Part shown: piece by piece, positions 53,630-62,551 of the stretch
How the letters are laid out: each line of letters begins with the position of its first letter
Position numbering within the stretch: position 1 is the stretch's first letter
Source: Streptomyces sp. NBRC 110028
Lineage (GTDB): Bacteria > Actinomycetota > Actinomycetes > Streptomycetales > Streptomycetaceae
DNA: 64,000 bases
Assembly: GCF_001417735.1 (NCBI RefSeq)
Contig: NZ_BBUZ01000042.1
Location: 36,119-100,118, forward strand
Direction of reading: 5' to 3'
Program-made: the position numbers and the translations under genes
Notes under the pieces: generated by a model
Database searches by the model: none
What the model was told of the DNA's origin: nothing
What the model saw: only the letters and a program-made list of their open reading frames with translations

Positions 53630-54556
53630 TCAGGCCGTGGCGTGGCAGGCGGCGATCTCCCTCAGCAGATCCATCACCGCGCGGGCGCGGACGGTCTGGG
53701 TCATGTCCTTCACCGAGGCGATCTTGACTTCGAGCGGTGGGCTTTCGTCCCGCAGCTCGAGTTCCGCGATCTCGCCGCCGCCATAGGTCTGTGTGGTCGC
53801 CGGCCGCTGGTTCAGCACGGAGTATCCGACTCCACGGGCCACCAGGGAACGTACGGTTTCGTAGCTCCGGGTCCGGTAGCGGACATCGGGTGCGGTGCCG
53901 GTGGCGGCCACCAGCGAGCGGAAGTAATCGCGACTGTGCGGCAGGTCGAGCAGGACGAGGGGTTCCGCGGACAGCTCGACCAGCGCCACGGTGGACTGCC
54001 GGGCCAGCGGGTGATCGGCCGGGACGATGACGTAGGCCGGAGCCTGCGCGATGGTCTCGCTGCGCAGGGTCGGCTCGGTCGGCAGACCGAGGCCGTAGGT
54101 GACGGCGAAGTCGATACGCCCTGCGCCCAAGGCCTGGACGAGTTGATCCGTCTCCGCTTCCACCACATCGATCTCGATGCCCGGGTAGCGGCGGGTGCAC
54201 TCGCTGAACAAGGGTGGCAGGTAGTACGGGGCCAGCGTCACGAAGCAGCCGATGGCCACCGGCCCGGAGATCGTCTCACCGTCTCCCCGGGCCTCCCGCT
54301 CGACCTCGCGCGCACGGGCCAGCAGCTCACGCGCGTGCTGTTTAAGCCTCTCCCCCGCGGGCGTAAGGGTCAGTCCCCGGCCCCTGCGGCGGATGAACAG
54401 CTGCACCCGCAGGTCGCGCTCGAGGTTCTGGATGGCCGCGGACACGGCGGACTGCGCGACGTGAAGCGCCCCCGATGCCTCCGTCATCGAACCGCGCTCG
54501 GCGGCGACGAGGAAGTAACGGAGCTGGAGGAGGGTGAAACCCACCGGTGGCGTCAT
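53630..54556 (-). CDS. LysR-family regulator
   Basis: 308 residues from ATG 54556, with GAGGGG upstream; the frame also opens at 54712, but that part belongs to an IS end. Winged HTH: LLQLRYFLVAAERGSMTEAS and ALHVAQSAVSAAIQNLERDL, then a periplasmic-binding effector domain. Probably regulator of the monooxygenase-RidA-DUF1028-M20-MFS operon, from which it is separated by an IS481 relic. A LysR-type box is present before that operon. Confidence 0.88.
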   Translation of the reverse strand: MTPPVGFTLLQLRYFLVAAERGSMTEASGALHVAQSAVSAAIQNLERDLRVQLFIRRRGRGLTLTPAGERLKQHARELLARAREVEREARGDGETISGPVAIGCFVTLAPYYLPPLFSECTRRYPGIEIDVVEAETDQLVQALGAGRIDFAVTYGLGLPTEPTLRSETIAQAPAYVIVPADHPLARQSTVALVELSAEPLVLLDLPHSRDYFRSLVAATGTAPDVRYRTRSYETVRSLVARGVGYSVLNQRPATTQTYGGGEIAELELRDESPPLEVKIASVKDMTQTVRARAVMDLLREIAACHATA

Positions 54557-54739
54557 GCGTGCCCCTCGCGCCTGGTGATACGTGACCGTGCCGGCGTCGA
54601 CCTTACGCGGCCGTGCCCAGGTGTGCTGTCCCGGCACGTTGGTGACGGGCGACTCGCCCTGAAAGTGCTTGAACGAGGCGAGGGCCTCTGGTTTCGGTGT
54701 GGATTGCGACATCTACCACCGGCACGCAGGAGGCCCTCG

Positions 54740-55372
54740 TTGATCCACCGTAACGCCCCGCTGCCCCCGACCGGCAGGCTACGTCCGGCCCGGTGTGTCA
54801 TCGACGACGGGTGGCCGCTGCGCCGGGCGGCCGAACGGTTCCAGGTCAGTCACACCACCGCCGCCCGCTGGGCCCACCGCTACCGCCACCACGGGGCTGC
54901 GGGTCTGCACGACCGCTCCAGCCGCCCCCACCACTCACCACGCCGGACACCCGCCGTGGTGGAGGCGCGGGTGCTGCGGATGCGCCGTGAACACCGCATC
55001 GGCCCGCTGCGGCTGGCCGCCCGTGTCTCGGTCGCCACCTCCACCGCCCACCGCATCCTCCAGCGCCATGGCACGCCGCCCCTGGCTGCCTGCGACCGGG
55101 CTACTGGCGAGCCCGTCCGCCGCTACGAACGCTCCCCGCCGGGCGAGCTGGTCCACATCGACGTCAAGAACCTCGGCCGTATCCCCGAAGGTCGAACGCT
55201 TCCATCGCACCCTGCTCGGGGAGTGGGCCTACCAGCGGCCCTACACCTCAGAAAACGAGCGACAGGCCGCGTTCCCCAACTGGCTGGACTGGTAACCACC
55301 GACCCCACACCGGAACCAGCGGCCGCAGCCCAGCCAGCCGCGTCACCAACCTCTCCGCACAGCACACCTAGC
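54740..55372 (+). pseudogene. IS481-family transposase with internal deletion
   Basis: TTG 54740 with AGGAGG upstream. HTH part (VIDDGWPLRRAAERFQVSHT, AARWAHRYRHHGAAGLHDRS) up to VHIDVKNLGRIPEG, then directly KVERFHRTLLGEWAYQRPYT in another frame: most of the DDE core is deleted. A further 2-base loss follows WLDW before the normal end HTGTSGRSPASRVTNLSAQH. Inactive. Confidence 0.82.
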
Positions 55373-56720
55373 GGCGCTCGGCGGACATGTCGGAGACATC
55401 CTCGGGGCGCAGCAGGGCGGAACCGGCGGTCTCCTCCAGGGACAGAGCGGCGATGAGGCCCCCGACGGCGAACACCATCAGGTAGGGGGCGGGCAGCAGG
55501 GTACTGCCGGTCGCGGAGATGAGCACGGTCATCAGGTACGGCACCGTACCGGCGAACAGGGCGGCGGTGAGGTTGTAAGGAATGGACAGGCCGCTCTGAC
55601 GCCTGCGGGTGGGGAAGATCTCCGCAGACCACACCGCGTAGGTGCCGAGGATCGCAGCGAGGATCACACCGAGCAGCAGACCGGCGATCCAGGTTCCGAC
55701 GAGCCCGGTTCGCATGAGGAGGAACGCGGGGGTGGAGAGGACCAGGAGGGACGCGGTGGCGCCGACAAAGACCGGTTTGCGCCCCACGCGGTCGGACAGC
55801 AGCCCGAACACCGGGACCAGCACCAACGCCAGCAGCGAGATCACCGTGGACAGCAGGGCGGCGCTGCCCGCCGAGTGCCCGAGGTGGTCGGTCTCGTAGG
55901 TGACCAGGTACGTCAGCACCGTGTAGAAGGGCACGTGCATGGCCGCCATCAGGCCCGCCGCCTGGAGCAGTCGCCGCTTGTCGCGGCGCAGCAGCTCCCG
56001 CACCGGGCTGCGCGGCAGGGTGTTGTTGGCCTCGAGTGTCCGGTACTCGGGGGTGTCCTCGATCTTGTTGCGGATGATGAAGCCGATGACGCCCAGCGGC
56101 GCGGAGATGAGGAACGGGATGCGCCAGCCCCAGGAGGTCAGCTGGTTCTCGTCCAGCCCCGTGGACAGCAGCAGGTAGACGAACGAACCGGCGAGGAAGC
56201 CCAGCAGGGAGCCGACCTCCAGCCAGCTCACCCCGAATCCGCGACGGCGCCGGGGGGCGCTCTCGGCGAGGAAGCTCGCCGCGCTGCCGAACTCGCCACC
56301 CGCCGCGAATCCCTGGATCAGGCGCAGGATCACCAGGAGCACCGGGGCGGCGACCCCGATCGCGGCGTAACCGGGGAGCAGGCCGATCGTCATGGTCGCG
56401 CCGGACATCATGAAGATGACCAGCGACAGCGTGCGCTTGCGGCCGATCCTGTCACCGAGCGGTCCGAACACCATGGCGCCGATCGGCCGGATACCGAAGG
56501 ACACGGCGAATACGCCGAACACGGCGAGCAGTCCGGTGGTGCTGTTCTCGTCCGGGAAGAACACGGTCGCGACGGTTCCGGCGAGATAGGCGTACGCCGC
56601 CCAGTCGAACCAGTGCACGAACACGCCGACGGCTCCCGCGGCAACGCTCCTGCGCAGTGCGACGACATCGGTGGCCACCTGGGACTCGGTCGTCGTGACG
56701 GCGGTGTGAGGACTGGACAT
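55368..56720 (-). CDS. MHS-type MFS transporter
   Basis: 450 residues, 12 membrane segments. Metabolite:H+ symporter signatures: FGIRPIGAMVFGPLGDRIGR and RLIQGFAAGGEFGSAASFLA, and a second DRxGRKP loop (LLSDRVGRKPVFVG). Imports an organic acid, betaine or related compound. Last gene of the catabolic operon, 59 bp after the M20 gene. Confidence 0.88.
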   Translation of the reverse strand: MSSPHTAVTTTESQVATDVVALRRSVAAGAVGVFVHWFDWAAYAYLAGTVATVFFPDENSTTGLLAVFGVFAVSFGIRPIGAMVFGPLGDRIGRKRTLSLVIFMMSGATMTIGLLPGYAAIGVAAPVLLVILRLIQGFAAGGEFGSAASFLAESAPRRRRGFGVSWLEVGSLLGFLAGSFVYLLLSTGLDENQLTSWGWRIPFLISAPLGVIGFIIRNKIEDTPEYRTLEANNTLPRSPVRELLRRDKRRLLQAAGLMAAMHVPFYTVLTYLVTYETDHLGHSAGSAALLSTVISLLALVLVPVFGLLSDRVGRKPVFVGATASLLVLSTPAFLLMRTGLVGTWIAGLLLGVILAAILGTYAVWSAEIFPTRRRQSGLSIPYNLTAALFAGTVPYLMTVLISATGSTLLPAPYLMVFAVGGLIAALSLEETAGSALLRPEDVSDMSAERR

Positions 56721-56779
56721 GTGTGCGCCTCCTTGGGGATGGGGTGGAAGAAGCCGGAGCTGTAGGGGTGCCGCCTCGG

Positions 56780-57925
56780 TCAGTGGCTCGCGTCTCGGGC
56801 CGGGCTCCGGTCGACACCGGTCCAGGCCAGGGCCCTCGCCCCGTCGAGCAGGGCCCGCTGGGCCTCCCCGCCCACGCAGAACGTGGCGAACTCGTGCTGG
56901 TGGTTGGTGGCGGGCAGCGAGCCGATGCCGATGTAGGGGTGGATGGCGGGCACCACCTGCGAGACGTTGCCCATGTCGGTGGAGGCGCGGTTCATCCGGG
57001 CGGCCTGCCCGGGCGGCGCGAACTGCCGCCCCAGAGCGAGGGCGTTCGCACGGTAGTGCCCGAGAGCGGTCTCGTCGTTACGGAACTCCGCGTACGGCTT
57101 GCTCTCCGGCTCGATCTCCAGCTCGCACCCAGTGGCGAGGGCGCCCGCCTCGAAGGCCCGCATGACCCGCGGTTCCAGCCCGGCCAGTTCGGCGAGGGTT
57201 TCCGCCCTGACGTACCAGCGGCCGGTGGCCCGCTCCGGGATGGCGTTCGGGGCGTCCCCGGCGTGGGTCACCACGCCGTGCACCCGGGCGGAGGCCGGCA
57301 GCTGCTGTCGGAGCAGCCCGATCGCGACCTGGGCCACGGTGAAGGCGTCGGCCGCGTTGATCCCGGCCTCGGGATAGGCCGCGGCGTGCGCGGACCTGCC
57401 GGTGTAGGAGACCTTGGAGTGGCTGACCGCGAACGGGCGGGCCTCGGCGACGTCGACCGGCGCCGGGTGCACCATCATCGCGAGGTCCACCCCGGCGAAG
57501 GCGCCCCGGTCGAGCATCTCGATCTTGCCGCCGCCGCCCTCCTCCGCCGGGGTGCCGTAGACCTCGACGGTGAGGCCGGCGTCGTCGGCGACGGCGGCCA
57601 GGCCGAGCGCGGCACCGACCGAGCTCGCCGCGATGAGATTGTGCCCACACGCATGACCGAGGCCGGGCAACGCGTCGTACTCGGCGCACAACGCGATCCG
57701 GACCGGCCCGCTGCCGAACCGGGCATGGAAGGCGGTGTCCAGGCCCAGGTAGGACGAAGTGACGTCGAATCCGGCGCGGTCCAACAGCTCGGGTACGGCG
57801 GCCGCCGCCCGGTGTTCTTCCCAGGCGGTCTCCGGGTCGGCGTGCAGCCGCTCGGACAGCCGGATCAGCTCCTCGGCGTGCCGGTCGATCTCGTGCCGAG
57901 CGGCCTCTTTCAGCGCCCCCATCAC
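56780..57925 (-). CDS. M20-family amidohydrolase/peptidase (AbgB-like)
   Basis: 381 residues. Metal-binding segments LCAEYDALPGLGHACGHNLI and VYGTPAEEGGGGKIEMLDRG; the dimerisation domain follows (FAVSHSKVSYTGRSAHAAAY). Hydrolyses an amide such as an N-acyl or carbamoyl amino acid. ATG 57925 overlaps the DUF1028 stop. Confidence 0.87.
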   Translation of the reverse strand: MMGALKEAARHEIDRHAEELIRLSERLHADPETAWEEHRAAAAVPELLDRAGFDVTSSYLGLDTAFHARFGSGPVRIALCAEYDALPGLGHACGHNLIAASSVGAALGLAAVADDAGLTVEVYGTPAEEGGGGKIEMLDRGAFAGVDLAMMVHPAPVDVAEARPFAVSHSKVSYTGRSAHAAAYPEAGINAADAFTVAQVAIGLLRQQLPASARVHGVVTHAGDAPNAIPERATGRWYVRAETLAELAGLEPRVMRAFEAGALATGCELEIEPESKPYAEFRNDETALGHYRANALALGRQFAPPGQAARMNRASTDMGNVSQVVPAIHPYIGIGSLPATNHQHEFATFCVGGEAQRALLDGARALAWTGVDRSPARDASH

Positions 57926-58596
57926 CGATCGCCCGGCACGCCGTACGAGGGGGCGGAGGCGGGATCGAGCCCACGGCGCACGTAGTCGTCCCGCTGCGGC
58001 AGCCAGACGGCGAGGAGTTCGGCGAGCCGGTCGACAGGGTCGTCGGCCCAGTCCACGCGCAGATCGGTCACCCGCCAGTCCACGTCCGCGACGACTGCGA
58101 GGCCCGCGGAGTACACCGGCCCCTCCTCGCCACCGGCCGCGACGGCCGCCTGCAGGGCGATGACCAGCCGCTCCTCCAGCTCCCCCGAGGCACCGGAGTA
58201 CGCGTCGAGGAGGACGCCGGGGATGTGCTCACCGCACAGCATGTTGCCGGCCGCCACCGCGCCCTCGGCGGTGGCCGAGGCGTACCTGCCCAGGGTGTGC
58301 GAGCCGCTGTAGGCGAACCCGGGCCCGGAGCGGCCCACAACGGTCAGCTGGCGGTAGGCGATGGACTTCGCGTTCCGCGCCGCGCCGGTGACACCGACCA
58401 GCGCGCGTTCCGCGTCGCCGTGGTCCGCCAGCCCCTCCAGCAGGCTCGTGCCGAGCGTGGGGTCGGTGATGTTCTGCGAAGCAGCCGCGCCGACCCCGGG
58501 TCGCAGATGGGCGACCCGGGCGGCGACCGCCGGACTGGACGAGCTGGCCACCATGCCGAACCGCTCGCCGTCACGGACCACCAGTGAGAACGTCAT
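57922..58596 (-). CDS. DUF1028 protein (Ntn-hydrolase-like)
   Basis: 224 residues from ATG 58596. TFSLVVRDGERFGMVASSSS, GVGAAASQNITDPTLG and GNMLCGEHIPGVLLDAYSGA follow the DUF1028 pattern, a family with an Ntn-hydrolase-like fold and unassigned chemistry. Overlaps both neighbours by four bases, so the three proteins RidA-DUF1028-M20 are translationally coupled. Confidence 0.85.
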   Translation of the reverse strand: MTFSLVVRDGERFGMVASSSSPAVAARVAHLRPGVGAAASQNITDPTLGTSLLEGLADHGDAERALVGVTGAARNAKSIAYRQLTVVGRSGPGFAYSGSHTLGRYASATAEGAVAAGNMLCGEHIPGVLLDAYSGASGELEERLVIALQAAVAAGGEEGPVYSAGLAVVADVDWRVTDLRVDWADDPVDRLAELLAVWLPQRDDYVRRGLDPASAPSYGVPGDR

Positions 58597-59063
58597 GCCT
58601 GCTCCTCCTCGGGGATCACGGCGACGGCGTCGATTTCGCACAGCCACTCCGGACGGGCCAGGGCCGACACCACCAGGCCGGTGGAGATCGGGTGGACGCC
58701 CTTGGTCCAGCGGCCCACGGTGCGGTACACCACCTCGCGGTAGCGCGGGTCGATCAGATAGATGGTCAGCTTGACCAGGTGCTCCATCCGGCTGCCCGCC
58801 TCTTCGAGCAGCATCTGGATGTTCGCCATGGCCTGTTCGGCCTGCGCCTCGGCGTCGCCGATGCCCACGGACTCGCTGGTGTCGAGGTTCTGGCCGATCT
58901 GGCCCCGTACGTACACGGTGTCGCCTGCGACGACGGCCTGACAGAGGTCGTTGTCGAGGTTCTGCTCGGGATAGGTGTCGCGGGTGTTGAACGGGCGGAT
59001 CCGGGTGTGCCCGCCGGCGACGATCGGGGCCTTCACCTGGCGGCCCTCGCTCGTGGAGGTCAT
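58593..59063 (-). CDS. RidA-family protein
   Basis: 156 residues from ATG 59063, with GAGGAG upstream; the frame opens earlier at 59177. IRPFNTRDTYPEQNLDNDLC, VYVRGQIGQNLDTSES and LIDPRYREVVYRTVGRW mark the RidA fold. Works probably on an imine or enamine released by the flavin monooxygenase, before the hydrolases act. Confidence 0.88.
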   Translation of the reverse strand: MTSTSEGRQVKAPIVAGGHTRIRPFNTRDTYPEQNLDNDLCQAVVAGDTVYVRGQIGQNLDTSESVGIGDAEAQAEQAMANIQMLLEEAGSRMEHLVKLTIYLIDPRYREVVYRTVGRWTKGVHPISTGLVVSALARPEWLCEIDAVAVIPEEEQA

Positions 59064-59073
59064 CTTCTGCTCC

Positions 59074-60357
59074 TCAGTTCTGCCGGCTCGCCGGCGCGGC
59101 GCCGGGCCGGTCGGTGGTGCCGTACGCGAGGTATCCCCGCTGAGTCGTGATGTGGTCGGCGACGTACCTGGCGTCATGCCAGACGCCCCAGATGAAGCTC
59201 GATCCGCGGCGGGACAGCCAGGGCAGGCCCAGAAAGTAGACCCCGGGCTCGGAGGACACGCCGCGTCGCTGGTCCGGCCTGCCGTGCTCGTCGAACGCGT
59301 CGACCTCGAGCCAGCTGTAGTCGGTGGCGAAGCCCGTCGCCCAGACGATCGAGGTCACGCCGGCCCCGGCCAGGTCGAGCTCCAGACGGGGGTCGGCCAC
59401 GCCTTCCGGGTCCGGCCCGAGGACGTGGGCCTCCGGCTCCTCGGGGAGGTCGAACCCATTGCGCTCGACGTACTCGTCGGCCGCCCGGAGGAGTTCGAGG
59501 TACTTGGCGTCGCCGAGCGCGATGTTCGTGGCGAGATCCGGCGCGAAGTGCAGCACGCCGTCGTCGTAGGACGCGGTCAGACCGACGAGTTCGATGCCGT
59601 CGGCGGCCAGGGCACGGAAGTCCACGGTGTGGCCGCCACGGGCGCCGCTGACCGCGATGGTGACGTGTTCGGCACCTCGCGGAGGCGTCTCCTCGTCCCA
59701 GCGCCCGAGCACACCGAGCCACCAGCAGAAGTCACGTCCGCGGTACTCGCGGGCGGGACGGTCGTGCGGACCGACGGAGAGGAGGACCCGGCGACCGGAC
59801 CGACGCAGCTCGTCGGCGATCTGGACTCCCGAGGAGCCGGCACCGACCACGAGGACCGCGCCCTCGGGAAGCTGTTCCGGGTTGCGGTACCCGCTGGAGT
59901 GGATCTGCACGGGGACGGCACCGTCCGGGACGATGGGCGGGATCACGGGTCGCTGGAACGGTCCCGTCGCGGCCACAACGAAGCGCGCGTCGATGGAGCC
60001 CTCCGACGTCTCGACCCGGAAGCCGGGCCGAGCGGAGTGTTTACGCACCGAGGTCACCTCGACACCGCACCGGATCGGGGCACCGATCTTCTCGGCGTAG
60101 GTGACGAAGTAGTCCGCGACCTGCTCCTTTGAGGCGAAGGCATCGGGGGCGAGGCCAGGGAACTCCATCCCTGGGAACCGGTCGTGCCACGCGGGGCCGT
60201 TCGCCACCAGGGAATCCCAGCGCTCCGAGCGCCAGCGCTCGGCGATACGGTGCCGCTCCAGGACGATGTGTGGCACACCGTGGGCTCCCAGGTGCTCGCT
60301 CATCGCCACACCCGCCTGGCCCGCCCCGACGACGACTACCTCAGTCTCTTCACTCAA
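59074..60357 (-). CDS. flavin-containing monooxygenase (CzcO-like)
   Basis: 427 residues. Two Rossmann motifs: VVVVGAGQAGVAMSEHLGAH for FAD and VLVVGAGSSGVQIADELRRS for NADPH; FATDYSWLEVDAFDEHG resembles the C-terminal ATG-type motif (VWATGFATDY). It oxygenates a nitrogen- or carbonyl-containing substrate. First gene of the operon; ends ten bp before the RidA start. Confidence 0.88.
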   Translation of the reverse strand: MSEETEVVVVGAGQAGVAMSEHLGAHGVPHIVLERHRIAERWRSERWDSLVANGPAWHDRFPGMEFPGLAPDAFASKEQVADYFVTYAEKIGAPIRCGVEVTSVRKHSARPGFRVETSEGSIDARFVVAATGPFQRPVIPPIVPDGAVPVQIHSSGYRNPEQLPEGAVLVVGAGSSGVQIADELRRSGRRVLLSVGPHDRPAREYRGRDFCWWLGVLGRWDEETPPRGAEHVTIAVSGARGGHTVDFRALAADGIELVGLTASYDDGVLHFAPDLATNIALGDAKYLELLRAADEYVERNGFDLPEEPEAHVLGPDPEGVADPRLELDLAGAGVTSIVWATGFATDYSWLEVDAFDEHGRPDQRRGVSSEPGVYFLGLPWLSRRGSSFIWGVWHDARYVADHITTQRGYLAYGTTDRPGAAPASRQN

Positions 60358-60443
60358 CTTTCAGCCTCCACTCCATGCGGCAGTCCATTGGTTGTCGCGT
60401 TGACTGTGCTACCGCACGAGGAATCCTCCGACCCGGGCTATAA

Positions 60444-60458
60444 ATCTGTCCAACAGAT
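60444..60458. promoter_or_regulatory. LysR-type box upstream of monooxygenase operon
   Basis: ATCTGTCCAACAGAT: 6-bp arms around three bases, containing T-N11-A, 87 bp before the operon start. Confidence 0.55.
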
Positions 60459-60483
60459 GTTTCCGCCGTAAGCGATCTGATTT

Positions 60484-60609
60484 ATAGAAGAAGAACGGGC
60501 GCAGACCGAGGAAGCCGTCGCCGTGGTCCGCCGCGGCCGTCTGGTGATGCTGGGCATGCCCCGCGTCGGCCAGTCACTCCCCGACGTCCGGCCCTGGAGG
60601 CTGCCATGA
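60484..60609 (+). pseudogene. C-terminal tail, probably of a transposon recombinase
   Basis: EERAQTEEAVAVVRRGRLVM, then LGMPRVGQ, ending TGA at 60607-60609, 14 bp before a DUF6262-like frame. The pair tyrosine-recombinase plus DUF6262 is common in Tn554-like actinobacterial elements. The fragment itself is too short for a firm family call. Confidence 0.4.
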
Positions 60610-60622
60610 CCCCCGCCCAGGC

Positions 60623-61325
60623 GTGACGGCCGCCAGGCGGGCACCGAGCGTCGCCGCCAGCGGGGGGCCACATCGGTCAGGAGCGCCGCGAAGAGCGGCA
60701 CCCCGATCAGTGTCTCGGCCATCGCCGGCAAGCCGGAGTCGACCGCAGCTTCCTCTACCGTCACCGCGACCTGCTTGCACTCGTCCATGCCGCCGAACTC
60801 GAACCGGCAGCCCAGGACCCGGCCGGCGGATCGCCGGTGAGCCGGGCCTCGCTCCAGGCCGACCTCGCCAACGCCCAGGCCCGCAACACCCGCCTGGCCG
60901 CCCGCGTTCAACAGCCGGAGAAGCGCCTCTCGCAGACGCCGGGAGCTCAGGCATGGCGGAAGTCGGGGCCAGGAGCCTCAACAGACATCGACGAGCTCCA
61001 ACGGAAGATCACGAGGCTGGAGCAGCACAACGTCGCACTGACCTCCGCGTTGGAGGAGACCCGTTCCGATCTCGATGCCGCAAGGGCAGCCAACCGGGAC
61101 CTGACCAGCGTGCTGAACCAACGCGGCTGGGTCGGACCCAGCCGACTGCCAGGACCGTTGCGAGGCCAGGTCTGGGTGGTTGACGAGATCCCGCCCGATC
61201 GGATTGATCGGGCGGGATCCCGGCGCTTCAGGGACTTGCCCAAGAGCGGCATCCGAACGCGAGCGCCGGCTGCAGCGATTGCTCGGCAGATCCCGGCTAT
61301 CTCTTCCGGCTACAGGGCGGCCTGA
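60623..61325 (+). pseudogene. DUF6262-like transposon accessory protein, frameshifted
   Basis: Coherent sequence only if frames change: TPISVSAIAGK, then (after about one missing base near 60731) GVDRSFLYRHRDLLALVHAA, and from 60837 SRASLQADLANAQARNTRLA plus IDELQRKITRLEQHNVALTS, a long coiled coil. Matches the DUF6262 layout: HTH-like start, coiled-coil tail. The last ~65 codons past LNQRG look unrelated. Confidence 0.55.
61187..61219. terminator. strong terminator hairpin
   Basis: Perfect 14-bp stem GATCCCGCCCGATC/GATCGGGCGGGATC with a 5-nt loop, about 90 bp beyond the stop of the XRE gene on the minus strand. Confidence 0.75.
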
Positions 61326-62143
61326 TTCGAAGTGGCGTGGATGGAACCGAGTAGGTTGAGGGCCTGGGCGCTGGGGCTGCCGGGTTCGGCCTGGTAGATG
61401 ACAAGTTGCTGGCCCGGAGCGTCGCGTACGTCAAAGGCCTGGAAGGTGAGCGTCAGGGGCCCGACGTCCGGGTGGAGGAAGTGCTTGGCGTCCTGGGTCT
61501 TGCCACGCACGGCGTGGGAGTTCCACAAGCGGGTGAAGTCCGCGCTGTGCTCGGTGAGGGATCGGACGAGTTCCCCCAGCCGTGGGTTGTCCGGGTCGAG
61601 GCCGGCCGCCTGACGCAGGTGGCTCACGGTGGCCTGCGCCGTGCGGCTCCACCGGGTGTAGAACTGTCGGCCTGCCGGATCGAGGAAGGTCATGCGGGCC
61701 AGATTGTCCGCTTGCCGGAAGGGTGAGTGCAGGGCCCCGGCCAGGGCGTTGCCCGCCAGGACGTCCAAGGTCCGGTTGATGACGAACGCCGGGGCGCCCG
61801 GGTAGCCGTCCATCAGCTGGCGAAGGGCGGGACTGACGCGGTCCGTGGTGTGGGTGAACTGGTTACTCGGCGCTGTCCCGGCCAACTGGTGCAGGTGTGC
61901 GTGTGCGTCGGGGTCCAGTCGCAAGGCGCGGCCGAGCGCGTCGAGTACTTGGGCCGAGGGGTGGCGTTCGCGCCCCTGTTCCAGGCGGGTGTAGTAATCC
62001 GCGTTCACCCCGGCCAGGACCGCGACCTCTTCACGGCGCAGTCCAGTGACCCTGCGCACGCCGTAGCTCGCCATGCCGACGTCCTGCGGCCGTAGGCCCG
62101 CCCTGCGTGCGCGTAGGAACTCTCCCAGGAGGTTGTCGGTCAT
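61310..62143 (-). CDS. XRE-family regulator with MmyB-like ligand domain
   Basis: 277 residues. HTH_XRE at the N-terminus (RRVTGLRREEVAVLAGVNAD, YYTRLEQGRERHPS) and a C-terminal MmyB/MLTR-type domain (FVINRTLDVLAGNALAGALH, FTRLWNSHAVRGKTQDAKHF). In actinobacteria such regulators usually sit divergent to the SDR or small protein they control, as here. Probably binds the long palindrome at 62169-62205. Confidence 0.9.
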   Translation of the reverse strand: MTDNLLGEFLRARRAGLRPQDVGMASYGVRRVTGLRREEVAVLAGVNADYYTRLEQGRERHPSAQVLDALGRALRLDPDAHAHLHQLAGTAPSNQFTHTTDRVSPALRQLMDGYPGAPAFVINRTLDVLAGNALAGALHSPFRQADNLARMTFLDPAGRQFYTRWSRTAQATVSHLRQAAGLDPDNPRLGELVRSLTEHSADFTRLWNSHAVRGKTQDAKHFLHPDVGPLTLTFQAFDVRDAPGQQLVIYQAEPGSPSAQALNLLGSIHATSNQAAL

Positions 62144-62168
62144 GTCCTCAGGCTAGGGCGCAGGGGCG

Positions 62169-62205
62169 GTGTGCTGCCTGGGTGCGGTGCACCCAGGCAG
62201 CACAC
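62169..62205. promoter_or_regulatory. perfect 17-bp palindrome in XRE/Atu4866 divergent region
   Basis: Arms GTGTGCTGCCTGGGTGC (62169-62185) and its exact complement (62189-62205) around GGT. 26 bp upstream of the XRE start. Operator or overlapping hairpin. Confidence 0.7.
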
Positions 62206-62284
62206 GTCCTGGTCGGCGGTCTCCGACCTGTCCAGACTCGGTCGGGCAGGACAGATCCGCACCCATGGACGAGGGGAGTCCGTC

Positions 62285-62551
62285 ATGACAGGGAACACGG
62301 AGGAGAGCCATGCCGACGTGGTTGGCATGTGGGTGACCGCGGACGGTCACATCCGCCAGGAGCTGCGGGCGGACGGCCGGTACGACGAGGCCCGCGGTAA
62401 CCGGCGCAGCGCGTACACGGGCCGCTACACGGTGACCGGCAGCCATATCGATTACGTCGACGACTCCGGGTTCCACGCGACGGGCGACATCCGCGATGGC
62501 GTGCTCTACCACGAGCACCTCGTGCTCTACCGAGAGGAAAAGCAGGCATGA
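62285..62551 (+). CDS. Atu4866-domain small protein
   Basis: 88 residues. VVGMWVTADGHIRQELRADG, YTGRYTVTGSHIDYVDDSGF and HEHLVLYR fit the Atu4866 family: a small beta-barrel protein of unknown function, typically next to an SDR and an MmyB-type regulator. Its stop overlaps the SDR start by four bases. Confidence 0.8.
   Translation: MTGNTEESHADVVGMWVTADGHIRQELRADGRYDEARGNRRSAYTGRYTVTGSHIDYVDDSGFHATGDIRDGVLYHEHLVLYREEKQA

Noticed and set aside
53642..54739. Plus-strand frame antisense to the LysR gene
   Set aside because: Shadow of the LysR gene, fused by chance to the IS481 frame, which starts at TTG 54740.
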